Source: Cryptomeria japonica
Lineage: Eukaryota; Streptophyta; Pinopsida; Cupressales; Cupressaceae
Reading direction: 5' to 3'
DNA length: 64,000 nt
Assembly: GCF_030272615.1 (NCBI RefSeq)
Contig: NC_081406.1
Coordinates: forward strand, 219,905,497-219,969,496
The translations under genes and the position numbers were made by a program. The notes beneath the pieces were generated by a model. The model had not been told where the DNA came from and did no database searches. It saw nothing but the letters and a program-made list of their open reading frames with translations. Shown here in pieces: positions 44,404 to 55,381 of the stretch; within the stretch, counting starts at the first letter, position 1; each line of letters opens with the position of its first letter.

Positions 44404-47400
44404 ATATAGCATTGTGAAATGATGTTATATCAAAGAAGAATAAAACATAGTGGAAGAAAAGGATAAGGACTAGTAGCATGATGCCCCAGTCATGAGATGA
44501 AGAAAAGGATAAGGACTAGTAACATGATGCCCCAGTCATGACATGAGGAAGAATGATGAGGAGTAAGGATGATGAGGAATTAGTGGTATGTCCCCTCGAG
44601 AGGAAATGCGAGTTTGAAGAAAACGGGTGTGGTCTTGAAAGGAATTAGAAGAATAAGTGATGAAAGGACGAAGGTAATGAATGAGGGAAGTAGGATGGGT
44701 TGGAGTGTTGTGAATAAAATGAGACAAAGAAATAATAAATGGATTGGATTTCTTGTTGAGAAAGTATAGAGAGAAAACCTAGATTTGATATTGCCATGGA
44801 TAGTCTACACCATTGATTATAAGAACCAGGATGATATGAAGATCTGAGGCATGGACTAACGCTCAATCAAACATGAATGTCTTACACACAATCATGCAAG
44901 TGTTGATAAACACTAATGAAGGGTTGTCAGTTCGTACAAGGAAAACCTTCAAACACACCATACCATGAAAACTATGCCCCATTATACACCAACCAAGACA
45001 TACCAAGATATAGGATGACCAAGGTAGTCCTGAACAAGTATAGTCCTGGGACACAAGATGAAAACAAAGCAAAAATCTCAAGCATGCAAACAATATGCAC
45101 ATGACCAAATGACATCTCTTGCCAAGAGTAGGACATGGATTTGGATAAACTACTGGACTAGGGAAGGAGACATCCCAATGGGCAGGTGATGGATTTGGAT
45201 GAACTACCAGATATGGGAAGGATACATCCCGATGGGCATGGTGATGGATTGATTGGTGGATGACAAAAGACAAGTTGGATGTGCAAGATCTATAGATGAG
45301 AGGATTGCCACTTGGATTTGATTAGCATAGTATGGATGGGTGCTTGGATTAGGCACAAGTCAGTGCAAGCTCAAGTAGATGGGGAAAGACCAGTTTGATG
45401 GATTGGATAAGATTAGAAGAAGGATAAATGATTAGATAGGATGAAAAAGGGGATGGATGATTGGATAGGATTGGATTGGGGATGGGATTAATGATTGAAT
45501 TGGAAGAGATGGAGAATATGATTAGATAAGATAGAATTAGATTAGAAATTGGATAGGATGGGGTGGATTGGTGGATAGGATTTGATTGACTACAACCAAT
45601 GACAAGGGAGAACCAATGGGTGGGTAAAAGGATGGATGAATGGAAGGAGGGACTTATTGTTTAGATAGGAGACATATGAATGGAGTGGATGGATATGTAT
45701 AGGATATGGAGGACTAGAAGGTAGGGTGATGGAGATCCAAGGACTATGCTGCAAAGGAGTGAAATGCCCCATACTAGAGGGTAGTGGAATTAAGGATGCA
45801 AGGATGGCGGATAAAGATGTATGAGTTTGAAAGATAATATGTAATGGATGGTAGAGGATTAAGGCTTGAATGCTCCAAAGAATGTATGCATATACATTAT
45901 TTTGCTTCTATATGATCAAGACGAAAGATAGGAATGGAGGATTCATTTTCATAGGATGAGGGATATGAGATGGAGGATATGGATAGGATAGTCAAGATCA
46001 AAGATGGGAAAGGAGAATGGACTTAGATATGATGCAGATGGATGGGAGGATTTCATGGATGAAGCTTACCCCCAAGTGTAGAGTGCAAGGGGATGAGGGG
46101 ATTACACATGACGCTTGTTTGTCAAGTTTTCATCATGGTACTTACCCAAGGCACCACAGGGAGTGGTTTTCACCATTCGATGAAATGATTTTTCTTTACT
46201 TTTATCTGATTTTTTTTTTTTTTGAATTTTTGGAATAGTTTGGATGGATAAGAAAATGCAATGGTCAAAAGAAGTTAGATTCAAAAGACACTCATGCTCC
46301 TTCACAACATATCCTATGGTGAGTAAGGACAATAGTCAATGGATCCCAATTGGTTTCCCAGCTACGTTTACCCAGAGCGGACACTTAGATGCTTGACCCC
46401 ACTAGATCCCCTCCACAACACTCACTTATCTGGGGCAGCCAAGCATCAATTCTCATGAAAACTCCTCATGGTGAACTTTGTGTGTCTAGTAAGGGTCATA
46501 AAAATATGGGTGGCTTCAGAGGTCCAACCTCTTGCACCAATGACTAGAAGGTTTTTGGCCACTATGCACAAGGTGTTTAGTATGGCTTCCCATTAGGGGC
46601 TACCCTTCGCAGTTGCGCACATGCAATTGAGGCCTATAGCCCAACAAAGCACCAAGAACTTAGTAGTCACACAAGCATGATTGAGATCTCTAGGATCCTA
46701 CTAACCACCCAATGTGAGAGTGAACTCTCATATAGCCCAAACCATTGACCCTTTCATCATCGATGGCCTATTTATTATAGTGAGTTGGGAACCCCAGGTC
46801 TGGGTGTGCTCACTTGGGTCGTTCCCCTGTTACCTTCTCAAAGAGAAAGTTGGGAGGGAAGACCCCCTAAGGGTAAGAATGCAACAAACATGAAAAAATT
46901 GGAGGGTTTGGATTTCTGATTGTCTTGCTAGATGGTAGCATACTCTCCTACCTTTACACTTTTCACAAAACACAAAGGACAATGGTTTATTTACCTTCTA
47001 ATGAGATCTAGGTGCCTAGTTAGAAAAAAAAGACACAATGTTTGCTTGAACCTCCTAGGCAACCTGCAAAACCACTTGATTAGTAGTTTGAAAATGAAGT
47101 CTTAAACAAGAGTCCTACAAAAGACAAGAATGACAAAAATATATAATTTTTTAAATTTTTTGGGAATGAGTAGAAAAAAAAAGAATAAAACTTTTCTACT
47201 AAAGACAAATGTGGATTTGGAGGAAATTTTGATGGGTAAATGGGGTTTGACTAGGTTTTTGACACTTTATAAGGTATAGGTAAGCATAAAATGGGGATTT
47301 TAGAGGTGGGGTGAAGGAATGGAAAAAATTGTCATAGAGGGACAAAGAAGAAAAAATTGGAGATAGACAATATGGTAAAATTTGGAGGTGATTGGATAAA

Positions 47401-47604
47401 ACTGGAAGAAGTTATGGTAAACCCTAAAAACAAAGAAATGTGGGATTTTGAGCTTCCAAAAGTGGAATTTGGGATAAGGCCCTCAAGGAAGGAAATGAAC
47501 TAAATGAAATTTTGGGGGATCTAGTGAATTTTGGAGGAAAACAAAGTGAAGATAAAGAAGATATGGTGAAAAAATAGAATAATTTTTTATTTTATTTTAT
47601 TGGA
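44404..47604. other. Noncoding internal region of LARD-type element
   Basis: No coding frame of any length resembles a known protein. A 46-base unit starting GGATAAGGACTAGTA is tandemly duplicated at 44461-44550. From about 45100 to 46030 the plus strand is very purine-rich with GGAT/GATGG words. From about 46340 to 46870 a block with noticeably higher GC and balanced composition stands out (CCCAGCTACG..., GGGGCAGCC..., GGGAACCCCAGG...). After 46900 it is A-rich again. The block may be a packaging or leader signal; nothing proves it. Confidence 0.6.
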
Positions 47605-48317
47605 TTAATGGATTGGACTTGAGTGATGGATAGGAGGATTTGGATTAGAAGATTAAGGATGGATGGATTTGATAGAAGAATATGAAGAGAATGAGAGAAG
47701 AAATAGGTAGCATGACAATGCATGAGAAGTGGATGATTTGTGAGGAGAATAGGCTCCAATTTATAAATTGGAGAAGGCCAATGGAGGGCCAAGATTGATT
47801 TGATCATGAAGGGTTGAGATTGATTTTTAGATAGAAGGCATAGATCAAGGGTGCCTTGAGAAAATAAACAGGAATATTAGATTCATTGGAAAAAGGGGGG
47901 AGAAATTTAAATTTCAAATATAAGAAATTTAAAAATTCCAAAATAAGGATGCATTGAGAGACTCAATGTTGATGTGACATGAGTGGGAATTAAATTGAGG
48001 GATAATGATAAGCATGATTATGATAGATTCTAGAAGGATTAATTAGGCTAATGAGATTAGGAAAAGTGATTTGTAGGAATCACATGACTAGGTTAATTAA
48101 TTAGAATTAATTAACTGAGTGGGTTTAGAGGAAATGATTATTGGAGGGGACTTTAGAGGAATAGGGGAATAATTTATTTATTTGATAAATTAATATTTGG
48201 ACAATACTGATAGGATTAATTAAATTAGATTTTGAGAGGAATAAGGATAGCACAATTAAATTAATTAATTATGTTGATAGGCTTAAATTAATCAAATATT
48301 AATTTTAGGTGTCTACA
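47605..48317 (-). repeat. 5' LTR of the LARD-type element (recognisable part)
   Basis: It matches 43645-44388 with small indels, from the GGACTTGAGTGATGG segment to the end TGTCTACA. The inner 200 bases expected from the other LTR are not recognisable, so the LTR is either truncated or diverged, and no primer-binding site was identified. The TATA palindrome is at 47754-47773. Confidence 0.78.
47754..47773 (-). promoter_or_regulatory. TATA box in a perfect 20-bp palindrome (5' LTR)
   Basis: CTCCAATTTATAAATTGGAG equals its own reverse complement. It gives TATAAATT on both strands, so the LTR promoter core is symmetrical. Confidence 0.6.
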
Positions 48318-49263
48318 ATGGCTAGTTTCTGGCTTTACGGTATGCATTATTTGGTTACTTGGTCAGTGGATTTTGGGTTTGGCATATGGAATCGGTTTCT
48401 ATCATGCTGAAGGTGTTTCTTGATCATGTTTTGAGTATTTGGTGAATTTCATTGGATGGCATGTTGTTATGATGGTCCTATTTGGATCCAGTCAAACTTT
48501 CTACTATTTCACTAAGGGTCTCTAACGCTTGGTGAAGCGTGTTGGATTTTGCTCTCAGCGAAATTTTTGGTGGATGGAATTGTTTACTTACTTGATTTAG
48601 GTCCATTGTATGTAATCTAAATCATAATATTGGTCTGATGGAATCATGTGATGTAATTTTTGTAATTATGGGTTTATGAGTTTAGGGTTTATCCGACCTT
48701 GTCAATAAGGTTGATGATCTGTACTTTTAGGTGATTTATTCATGTAATTTGGATATCAATGAGATGGATGGTTATGTCTGCATTATCAGAGGAAGTATTA
48801 TGTGAAAATAAAGTAATGTCTTTCAAGTGAAGGTTGGAAAGGATATGCATTGCAAAGCAGACATCAGTGCTTAACCAAAACTGTATCAAGCATTAGTAGA
48901 TGCTACTTTCACAGTTCATTTCTTTCTGGATTGCAGTCTGATGTTTATGTAAGTTAGTGAGACTTCCCTTTGTGATGAGCAGTGCGCTCTAGGCTTTTAT
49001 CCTTTCTACGTGTGTAGACCCCATTGTAATTATTCATAATACTATAGAGTATTCATCTGATTGTGGGTAGGGTTTCCCACCGTGGTTTTTCCTTTTTTCA
49101 GGTTTTCCACGTCAAAATATTGGTGTTGTGTGTGTTGTTCTTTCATGATATATCTTTCATTGTGTTGTGCTTTGGTTTAAGGTTTATAATTAAATTAATT
49201 GTTGTACTTGTGAGTAAACTAATTCACCCCCCTCCCCCCCCCCTCAGTTTATTGTCGATAGCA

Positions 49264-49717
49264 GATCATTCCAATAGATAGGCATGTATATCATCACATA
49301 TACATGAGTTATTTTAGCAATTTTGGGTATTTTGACATAAATTAAAATTAAAATTATTTAATAGAATTATATGTATATTATCAAAATATTGGATGAGATA
49401 ACATTCAAATATAAAACCTACTAGACCTTTTATGGTGGAATCTTTCAAATTCTATTAAGAAGTATATTTTAATTCCACAACCCTCTAAAATGCATTCATG
49501 CTAAGGTCAAAGATGATATCGAATTAAAAAATTTAGATATGATATAATTTATTTTTAATAAATTTTAGATGGGACACAATTTCAACTATGATCTATAGTT
49601 TTTAGTTCTAATTTTTATTTATTTTGCAATAATTATTATTTTATTGATTTTCATCTTATAAATAATGCATTTTATTTCATTTTCTATGTACTTAATGTTT
49701 TTTTTTTAAAATATTAC
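49264..49717. other. AT-rich spacer, no gene
   Basis: Between two copia LTR ends; strongly AT-rich with a T-run near 49698-49707. No coding signal or repeat structure noticed. Confidence 0.6.
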
Positions 49718-50622
49718 TTATAGCAATTGACACTCATTTGATTGGTTTCATATGTTGTCATTGATGGCAACATGTTCCTACTTTCATTCTTTGGTTTGGT
49801 TCTTCACCAGTAGACACTCACCAACACCGGCACCGGAAGGTATCTTCACCAATAGGAAGGATTCTATGGGTACTGGCATTGGAGTCCGACATGACTTACA
49901 TCAGGATATTGGTATAGGAGGCTGACATCATTTAGGAGATCCGACAATCGACAATTGATTTTGATATTTATGTATATATGTAATTGAGCGGACATGTATA
50001 TTCATTTTGTAATTATCTATGCAAGGTGACATGAGGCATGAAGAATTGTAAGGGTATATAGGCTAGCTGATTAGAACATTTTGTGATATGTGAAATATAG
50101 GAGAATGTGATGATTTTTTGTAATGCAAAAATCATGAGGACATTTATGTAAGAGGTTATTCTGGTAAGGGTTTAGGGTTTCAGCACCGAAACAATCAGAG
50201 CTTAACCAAAACTATATTCAAGCATAGGAGATGCTATCATCATAGTTCATTTTATTTTGGATTGTAGTCTAGATTTGTATGTAGTCAGTGAGACTCCTTT
50301 TATGATGAGTAGTGTGCTCTAGGCAGTAAGCCTTCGTGCATGTGCAGGCTACCATATTGTGTAATATCTTTTCAGATGGCCAGTGGATTGATATTGTGGG
50401 TCACAAATCCCACCATGGTTTTTCCTCTTTGAGGTTTTCCACATATAATTCTTAGTGTTATGGTATTCATTTGTGTGATTGGCTTATTGATTGCTTTACT
50501 TATTTCAATTATATATGTACCGGTTTTCCGGTTGGTGAATGCATGTTATCATAAGGTTAAAATTGAACACTCTAGTAGAACACTGATTCACCCCCCCCTC
50601 TCAGTGTTCTTGGATTCCAACA
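49718..50622 (+). repeat. 5' LTR of Copia-A
   Basis: It shares most of its length with the reverse solo LTR 41427-42388 (CAATTGACACTCATTTGATTG, TTGTCATTGATGGCAACATG, GGCTAGCTGA). The end CCAACA at 50617-50622 directly precedes the primer-binding site. TATATA at 50055-50060 is the likely promoter core. The first bases are mutated. Confidence 0.85.
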
Positions 50623-50624
50623 AT

Positions 50625-50636
50625 TGGTGTCAGAGC
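50625..50636 (+). promoter_or_regulatory. Primer-binding site of Copia-A
   Basis: TGGTGTCAGAGC matches the 3' end complement of plant initiator methionine tRNA (TGGTATCAGAGC) at 11 of 12 bases, two bases after the LTR. Confidence 0.85.
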
Positions 50637-50654
50637 CTTGTGCCCCGGAGGAAG

Positions 50655-51840
50655 TTAAAAAACTTGAGGGAGATCCTGAATCCAGAATCTATGGATATAA
50701 TTTTGGAGAAGCAACTTGAGGTAGCACTTAAAGATTATGATGCTGAAAGGATGAAGAAATTGAAGTTACAAGATGAATTGAATTTTGCCAAATAATTCAT
50801 TCTTATCCTATAGGAGAGGTTGTCATCTATTCAAGCTACAAGGAAGGAACTTCTACAAAATTAGGATAATGAAGAGAAAGATGCCCTTAATGAAAGATGT
50901 CAGAAGTTGAGTCAGGAGAACATGGTCATGAGAAATTAAATGCAAGCCCTAACTATGAGGATGTCAAAGGAGATTAAAGACTGAAAGATGAATGACGAAA
51001 ATCTTGGGAGATCTCTGAAAGAAAGATCTAAAGAATGCATCCGGTTGGTTCATGAAAATGATATGTTGAGAACTAATTTAGTGTAATCCTAAAGTAATGA
51101 ATAAGAACTTGAAAGACAAATGAAATTCTGAGAGATGATCCGACTATTGCAAGTGAGTACAAGGAAAAATTAAAGGTTAGTTCAGCACAACTTGATGAAT
51201 TATTGAAAAGCCAAAGAGAAAATGGAGATTCCAGTGGACTTGGATTTGAACAAGGTCAATTCTCTGGTACTACAAATGAAGATCAAAACTGGAAGGCATC
51301 AGTAAGGTGGCTTAATGCTTACAAATTTAATGGTAGATTCTTTGTTTGTAATAAATTTGCTCACATGGCTAGGCAATGTAGAAATAGAGCAAATCAAAGC
51401 TATAATTCTACTCCCAGTCAATGTTATAAATGCAATAAGTATGGTCATAAGACAAAAGATTTCAAAATGAATGTTAAATGTTATGTATGTGGAAAATTTG
51501 GACATATGGCTAATCAATGTAGGTCAAGGAACTATACTAGTTTTAGCAAAGCAATTCAAAAGAGCAATGTTACATGTTATGCATGAAACAAGATTGGACA
51601 CATAACTAAGTTATGTAGAAGCAAAAATCTGTCGGTTAACAATGATGGATCAAATGATAAAAGGAAAGATAAGGTCAATGAAATCCGGCAAGATCATATC
51701 AAGAAATGGGTCAAGAAGTCAGACGATCAATCTACAGAAGGAAATGCTCCAGTCACTCAACTGGTAGAGGAGGTTGCTCCTGCACCAATAGGAAGCTCAT
51801 TCGGTAACTGAGGTAGAAGCCTTAGGGGTAGGAAAAATTC
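50655..51840 (+). pseudogene. Copia-A gag with coiled-coil and zinc knuckles
   Basis: The first part (50655-51230) is charged and heptad-like (KNLREIL, EKQLEVALKDYDAERMKKL), suggesting a coiled coil, with stops and shifts. Four zinc-knuckle repeats follow: FVCNKFAHMARQC (first Cys lost, about 51340), CYKCNKYGHKTKDF (last Cys replaced by Phe, 51422), CYVCGKFGHMANQC (intact CCHC, 51479) and CYA-stop-NKIGHITKLC (about 51573). Copia gags usually have one or two knuckles, so this number is high. The tail after 51620 is basic and then frameshifted. RNA packaging is its expected role. Confidence 0.78.
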
Positions 51841-52156
51841 ATGATAATATTGCTTAAGCCCCGGTAAAAGGTTCTAGAAGATGTTCCTGACATTGGAAAA
51901 GTTTATCCAGTATGGAGATGTTCGACCGAGATCCAGTATCTTTCAACGGAGTCATTCACATCAATGACAGATTAGGGTTTCTTAAAGGTTAAAATGTTGA
52001 ATCCACTTCATTTTTTATTACCTTGCATTTAGAGTGATTAAGAGCAATTCAGTGCGATCAGATATCTTGTTCAATGATTCCACTAGCGATTAGAAGAGTT
52101 CTTTAGGGTTTCATCGGCAACCATTTCTCAGGTACTTATCAAATTTATCTTTCATC

Positions 52157-53330
52157 ATGGAAGTGAGATCATCCTCTGCACCTACTTTTATTGCAAATCC
52201 TACTGTTGTCAAGGTTAAGGACCATCCTAGGCCAGTTTTCAAGCAATGCCCACATATTGCCACCTTTGATGATTCGGTTGGTGCATTTTACTATATTCCA
52301 AAAGCAGTTGTATATGTGGAAGATGGCAGAGCTTACATTCACTACCACATTGAGGATGTGGGTACCAATGACATCAAGAGAATTTATATGAGCGAGTTGA
52401 TGGGAGACTCTGGAAAGATCAAGCTCAAGTATAAGCACATTGAGGATCTAGGGTTTACTAGCATTTTGGATATCTCCGAATTCAAAGATGAGATCATCAG
52501 ATATATATATTGAGTAGAGTGCATGGAGAATTCATTTGGTTGGACAAAATCTACAAGATCACGAAGGAGGCCATCAGGGCCATCACCCATTTGTAGTAGA
52601 TTTGTTAGCATCTGGAGAAAAATATTTCTAATGATCAGGTCAACAAACTCACCTGTAGAAATTTGGATCGACAATCGAGGAGGGTGAGCACCATTAGCGA
52701 CATAGACATCAAATTTGATAGCATGATCATTGGGTACAAGGTAACTCAATTAAACCATCTAAATTCTGTTTCTAGCTCTTGCATTTATGTAGCACATAAG
52801 ATCATGAGGGAAAATGAGAAGTTAGATCTCTATGGATGGATGCTAGATGGGTTGTTAATCAACCTAGGGAAGATAAAAGGAGAGAAGAAAGGGACATTTT
52901 GGTATGGAAATATTACTATATGTTTAATGTTGTTTTTCATTAATGAAACTCCCAGTTTTGGGAAAAGACAATGGGCATTTGATATCCGATAGGAAGACAA
53001 CTAAAGAAATCTATTGCTACTCTAGGTAGTCAGCTAGATAATAAGGTTTGGGGTTACTTAAAGGAAATCCAGAAGGTAATGAAATCTAGAGAGAGGGTTC
53101 CTAAACAAATTGTTGAGAAATACTCAACCAAGATCTACTTTATGGTTAAAAAGGATGAAACCTTGATGGAAGTAGTCAAACCCCATAAGATATGGATAGA
53201 GGAGATGGGATATGAGGTTGATGCTTAGATTCTGGATGCATATGCCAAGATGTTAATTGATGCACCTATTGATGAGGCTGAGAAATCCTTTGGTTCTACT
53301 AAATAGAAGAAGCAAGAGGTTCAAACTAAA
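52157..53330 (+). pseudogene. Accessory ORF (ORF-X) of Copia-A, unknown function
   Basis: ATG at 52157 opens 118 codons (PTVVKVKDHPRPVFKQCP, AVVYVEDGRAYIHYHI, YKHIEDLGF). The frame shifts near 52515 and continues as HGEFIWLDKIYKITKEAI, then MIIGYKVTQLNHLNSV and GTFWYGNITICLMLFFINE to 52992. A second shift leads to GRQLKKSIATLGSQLDNKVWG and KIWIEEMGYEVDA, ending where Copia-3 inserts. About 390 codons in total with at least four stops. The middle part, a short strand, the ITKEAI helix and a later hydrophobic segment, resembles proteins often seen in conifer retroelements and annotated only as putative plant transposon proteins; that is a family impression, not a search result. Confidence 0.6.
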
Positions 53331-55194
53331 TTTTGTTGGCATTGATGTCAAACGGTATGGTAGTATTGTTGACATGAAGCCTTTAATGTCAACTAGTGTC
53401 GTAGGTCATCAGTAAAGAAGAATAATGTCATTCAAAGGAATGATCAGTGGAGTCATAGTTGAGTCAGTGGTACACAAGTTAGTGTTTTACTTGTGTAGAT
53501 GAAATGGATAGGTTACCGGTACAGTGTATCACCGTTAAGTAAAGTATGTCAACTGGTAAGTGTTGTGTTGATAGTGAGTAGTTGCCAACTAACAAGCTCA
53601 TGACTAGTGTACAAGTAGAATGGGCTAGATGTTGAGTTGTTGTTTGTGATGAAGAGGTAGAATGTTACCTAAAACACATCAACATAGGAGGAGAAGAATG
53701 TATAGGTCACCGATATGTTGTGTGGATGCAGAACAATAGGACTGCCACCGGATAGAGATGCAGTCACCATGTGAAGAGATGAATGACAATGAATGTTCCC
53801 ATACTGGATCACATGTGCCTATTTGAAGATATGGTGCACAAATAGGGAAGCCACATGAGTGCATTTGTAGGATTTAGATGACAAGGTTTCACTACCATCA
53901 ATAAGTGAAGCTTATCTTCTATTATGCAAAGTATGCATCATAGTCCTATGAGATAAGGAAGAAGAGGTAAAGGCGGGCATTTGAAGGCCTACACCTAATC
54001 TACTGGTGAATCAAAGGAATGCCACAAGTGCATGAGATCAGGGATATGCACTGGACCGACAGAGATGGCATATTATGTTGTTGATGTAGATGAAGAGTGA
54101 TGGGTTTGTCACTTTGACAAACCGGTTGAGATATGGTCTAGTCTGATGAAGAAGAAGACACGGTGGAGTAGCTATAGATAGAGGGAAATGGCTAGATTGA
54201 AGATGGAGTTAGTGCAATGTTGATGACAAACCGGTTTGAGAGTTTAACCAACAAGGTTAGTGAACCAAAAGAAAGGAAGGACTGGTTGTGTGTGGATTGT
54301 TGGTGATTGAGTCCAGCCAACATAGAGACCTTTGTTGAAGTGGATATCGACATGGATGCCACATGGAGTTGAAGTGGGAAGCTCATAGAGGTCGGTGAAG
54401 TGTCATGTAGGGATAGGTGTCTCTACAGGTGTGCATTTAGTATGGAGCTCGTGATTTATGGATCAAATCAGAAGAGTGTGGCTCGAGGAAGAGTGAATGA
54501 TGGAGAAAGATTAGGGAGTGGTTGGCACCTAAATCGAAGAAAGGAAATCAGATTGGAGGAGGACCTTGAGAAGGAAACAACTAAGATATTTAAGGAATTT
54601 TGAAAGATGTAAGTCAAGATAGAGGACCATGTTTGCTAGGTTTAGAGAATGTGTAATTGAACCCTGGTTAATGGCAATGATGTGCAGACAATTGTCTAAG
54701 TGACCAGATCAGATAATATCTAATTGGATTTGGTTTGTCTTGAGGTTGATGAGAAAACCCTAACCGCCTAAATTTGAGTTGTCTTTTGGCAGGAAAACCA
54801 ATTTATAAATATGCAAGATAAAATCATTAAAAAGGGTTATTGAAGGACAGAGTAGTGCCGCTGGATGAGAGAGTGTTGCTGCATAAAAAGATAAATCAGT
54901 CAAGTTCTCATTAAGGAGAAAGAGAAGAGACTAAGTGTGAGGGAGAACCAGGTTGAAGTTTTCAACTGACAAGAGAGGTGCAAAAGTAGTAGTGTCCATA
55001 CCGACAGAGAAGAAGTTAAGGAAACTGCAGAGGAGGTAGTCATAGAATCGATAGAGTGTAGTACTGGTGAAGAGCAGCAGAGTAGCGGAGAGAAGAGGCA
55101 ACTAGAAGAGAGAACCAACAGAGAGAGAACCGGTAGTGAAATGGACAAGAGATCTAGCAGAGAGATTTGTAGAAGTGTTACAAAATCCATTTGT

Positions 55195-55210
55195 AACAAG
55201 GCTATTAACT
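55195..55210. repeat. Target-site duplication of LINE-B, left copy
   Basis: AACAAGGCTATTAACT, identical to 62958-62973. It belongs to the Copia-3 LTR. Confidence 0.95.
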
Positions 55211-55381
55211 AGGACAAAGTTTGTTAACAACAATCAGAAGGCAATGGAGTGGAATGGAGTGGAGCGAAAAGGAGTGGGAATCCCAAATTTCAAATTGGGA
55301 AATGACAAAATTCCTGGGAATGGTGGATTTCCTTGAAACTGTTGTTCCCCTGGGGTCGAATCTGGCACGCAGGCAAGAGGT

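Larger units (their letters stand above)
43441..48317 (-). mobile_element. Non-autonomous Ty3-like element (LARD type), minus orientation
   Basis: Two minus-strand LTRs enclose about 3.2 kb with no recognisable gag or pol. Flanks are GTGGC (43436-43440) and ATGGC (48318-48322), a 5-base duplication with one change. The ends are TG...CA (TGAAGAGG at 43441, TGTCTACA at 48310-48317). A polypurine tract adjoins the LTR at 44389. It probably depends on proteins of an autonomous Ty3/Tat element. It is inserted in the Copia-2 LTR, so it is younger than Copia-2. Confidence 0.82.
40088..49263 (+). mobile_element. Ty1/copia element Copia-2, truncated and twice interrupted
   Basis: It starts inside the end of integrase and runs through RT, RNase H, polypurine tract (43188-43197) and 3' LTR (43198 onward). 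A reverse solo LTR sits in the RT/RNase H junction (41427-42388), and a minus-strand non-autonomous element in the 3' LTR (43441-48317). The LTR end is placed at about 49263 after a poly-C motif. Confidence 0.82.
43198..49263 (+). repeat. Copia-2 3' LTR, split by a 4.9-kb insertion
   Basis: The left part is 43198-43440 and the right part 48318-49263, about 1.18 kb together. The right part has TGAGACTTCCCTTTGTGATGAG, ACCGTGGTTTTTCC and a poly-C motif near 49224-49244, all resembling the LTR at 49718-50622 rather than the long-LTR family. The end at 49263 is inferred. Confidence 0.75.
49718..53333 (+). mobile_element. Copia-type element Copia-A, 5' portion
   Basis: It has a 5' LTR, an initiator-tRNA-type primer-binding site, a gag with zinc knuckles and an accessory ORF. 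At 53334 it is cut by the insertion of Copia-3. No protease, integrase or RT is present before that point. Its pol may continue beyond the window or be missing. Confidence 0.78.

Noticed and set aside
44863-45273. 136-codon minus-strand frame in the LARD-type element
   Set aside because: Low-complexity, His/Pro/Ser-rich translation of purine-rich DNA; no recognisable domain.
50625-50636. tRNA-like sequence
   Set aside because: It is only the primer-binding site complementary to initiator tRNA; there is no cloverleaf around it.
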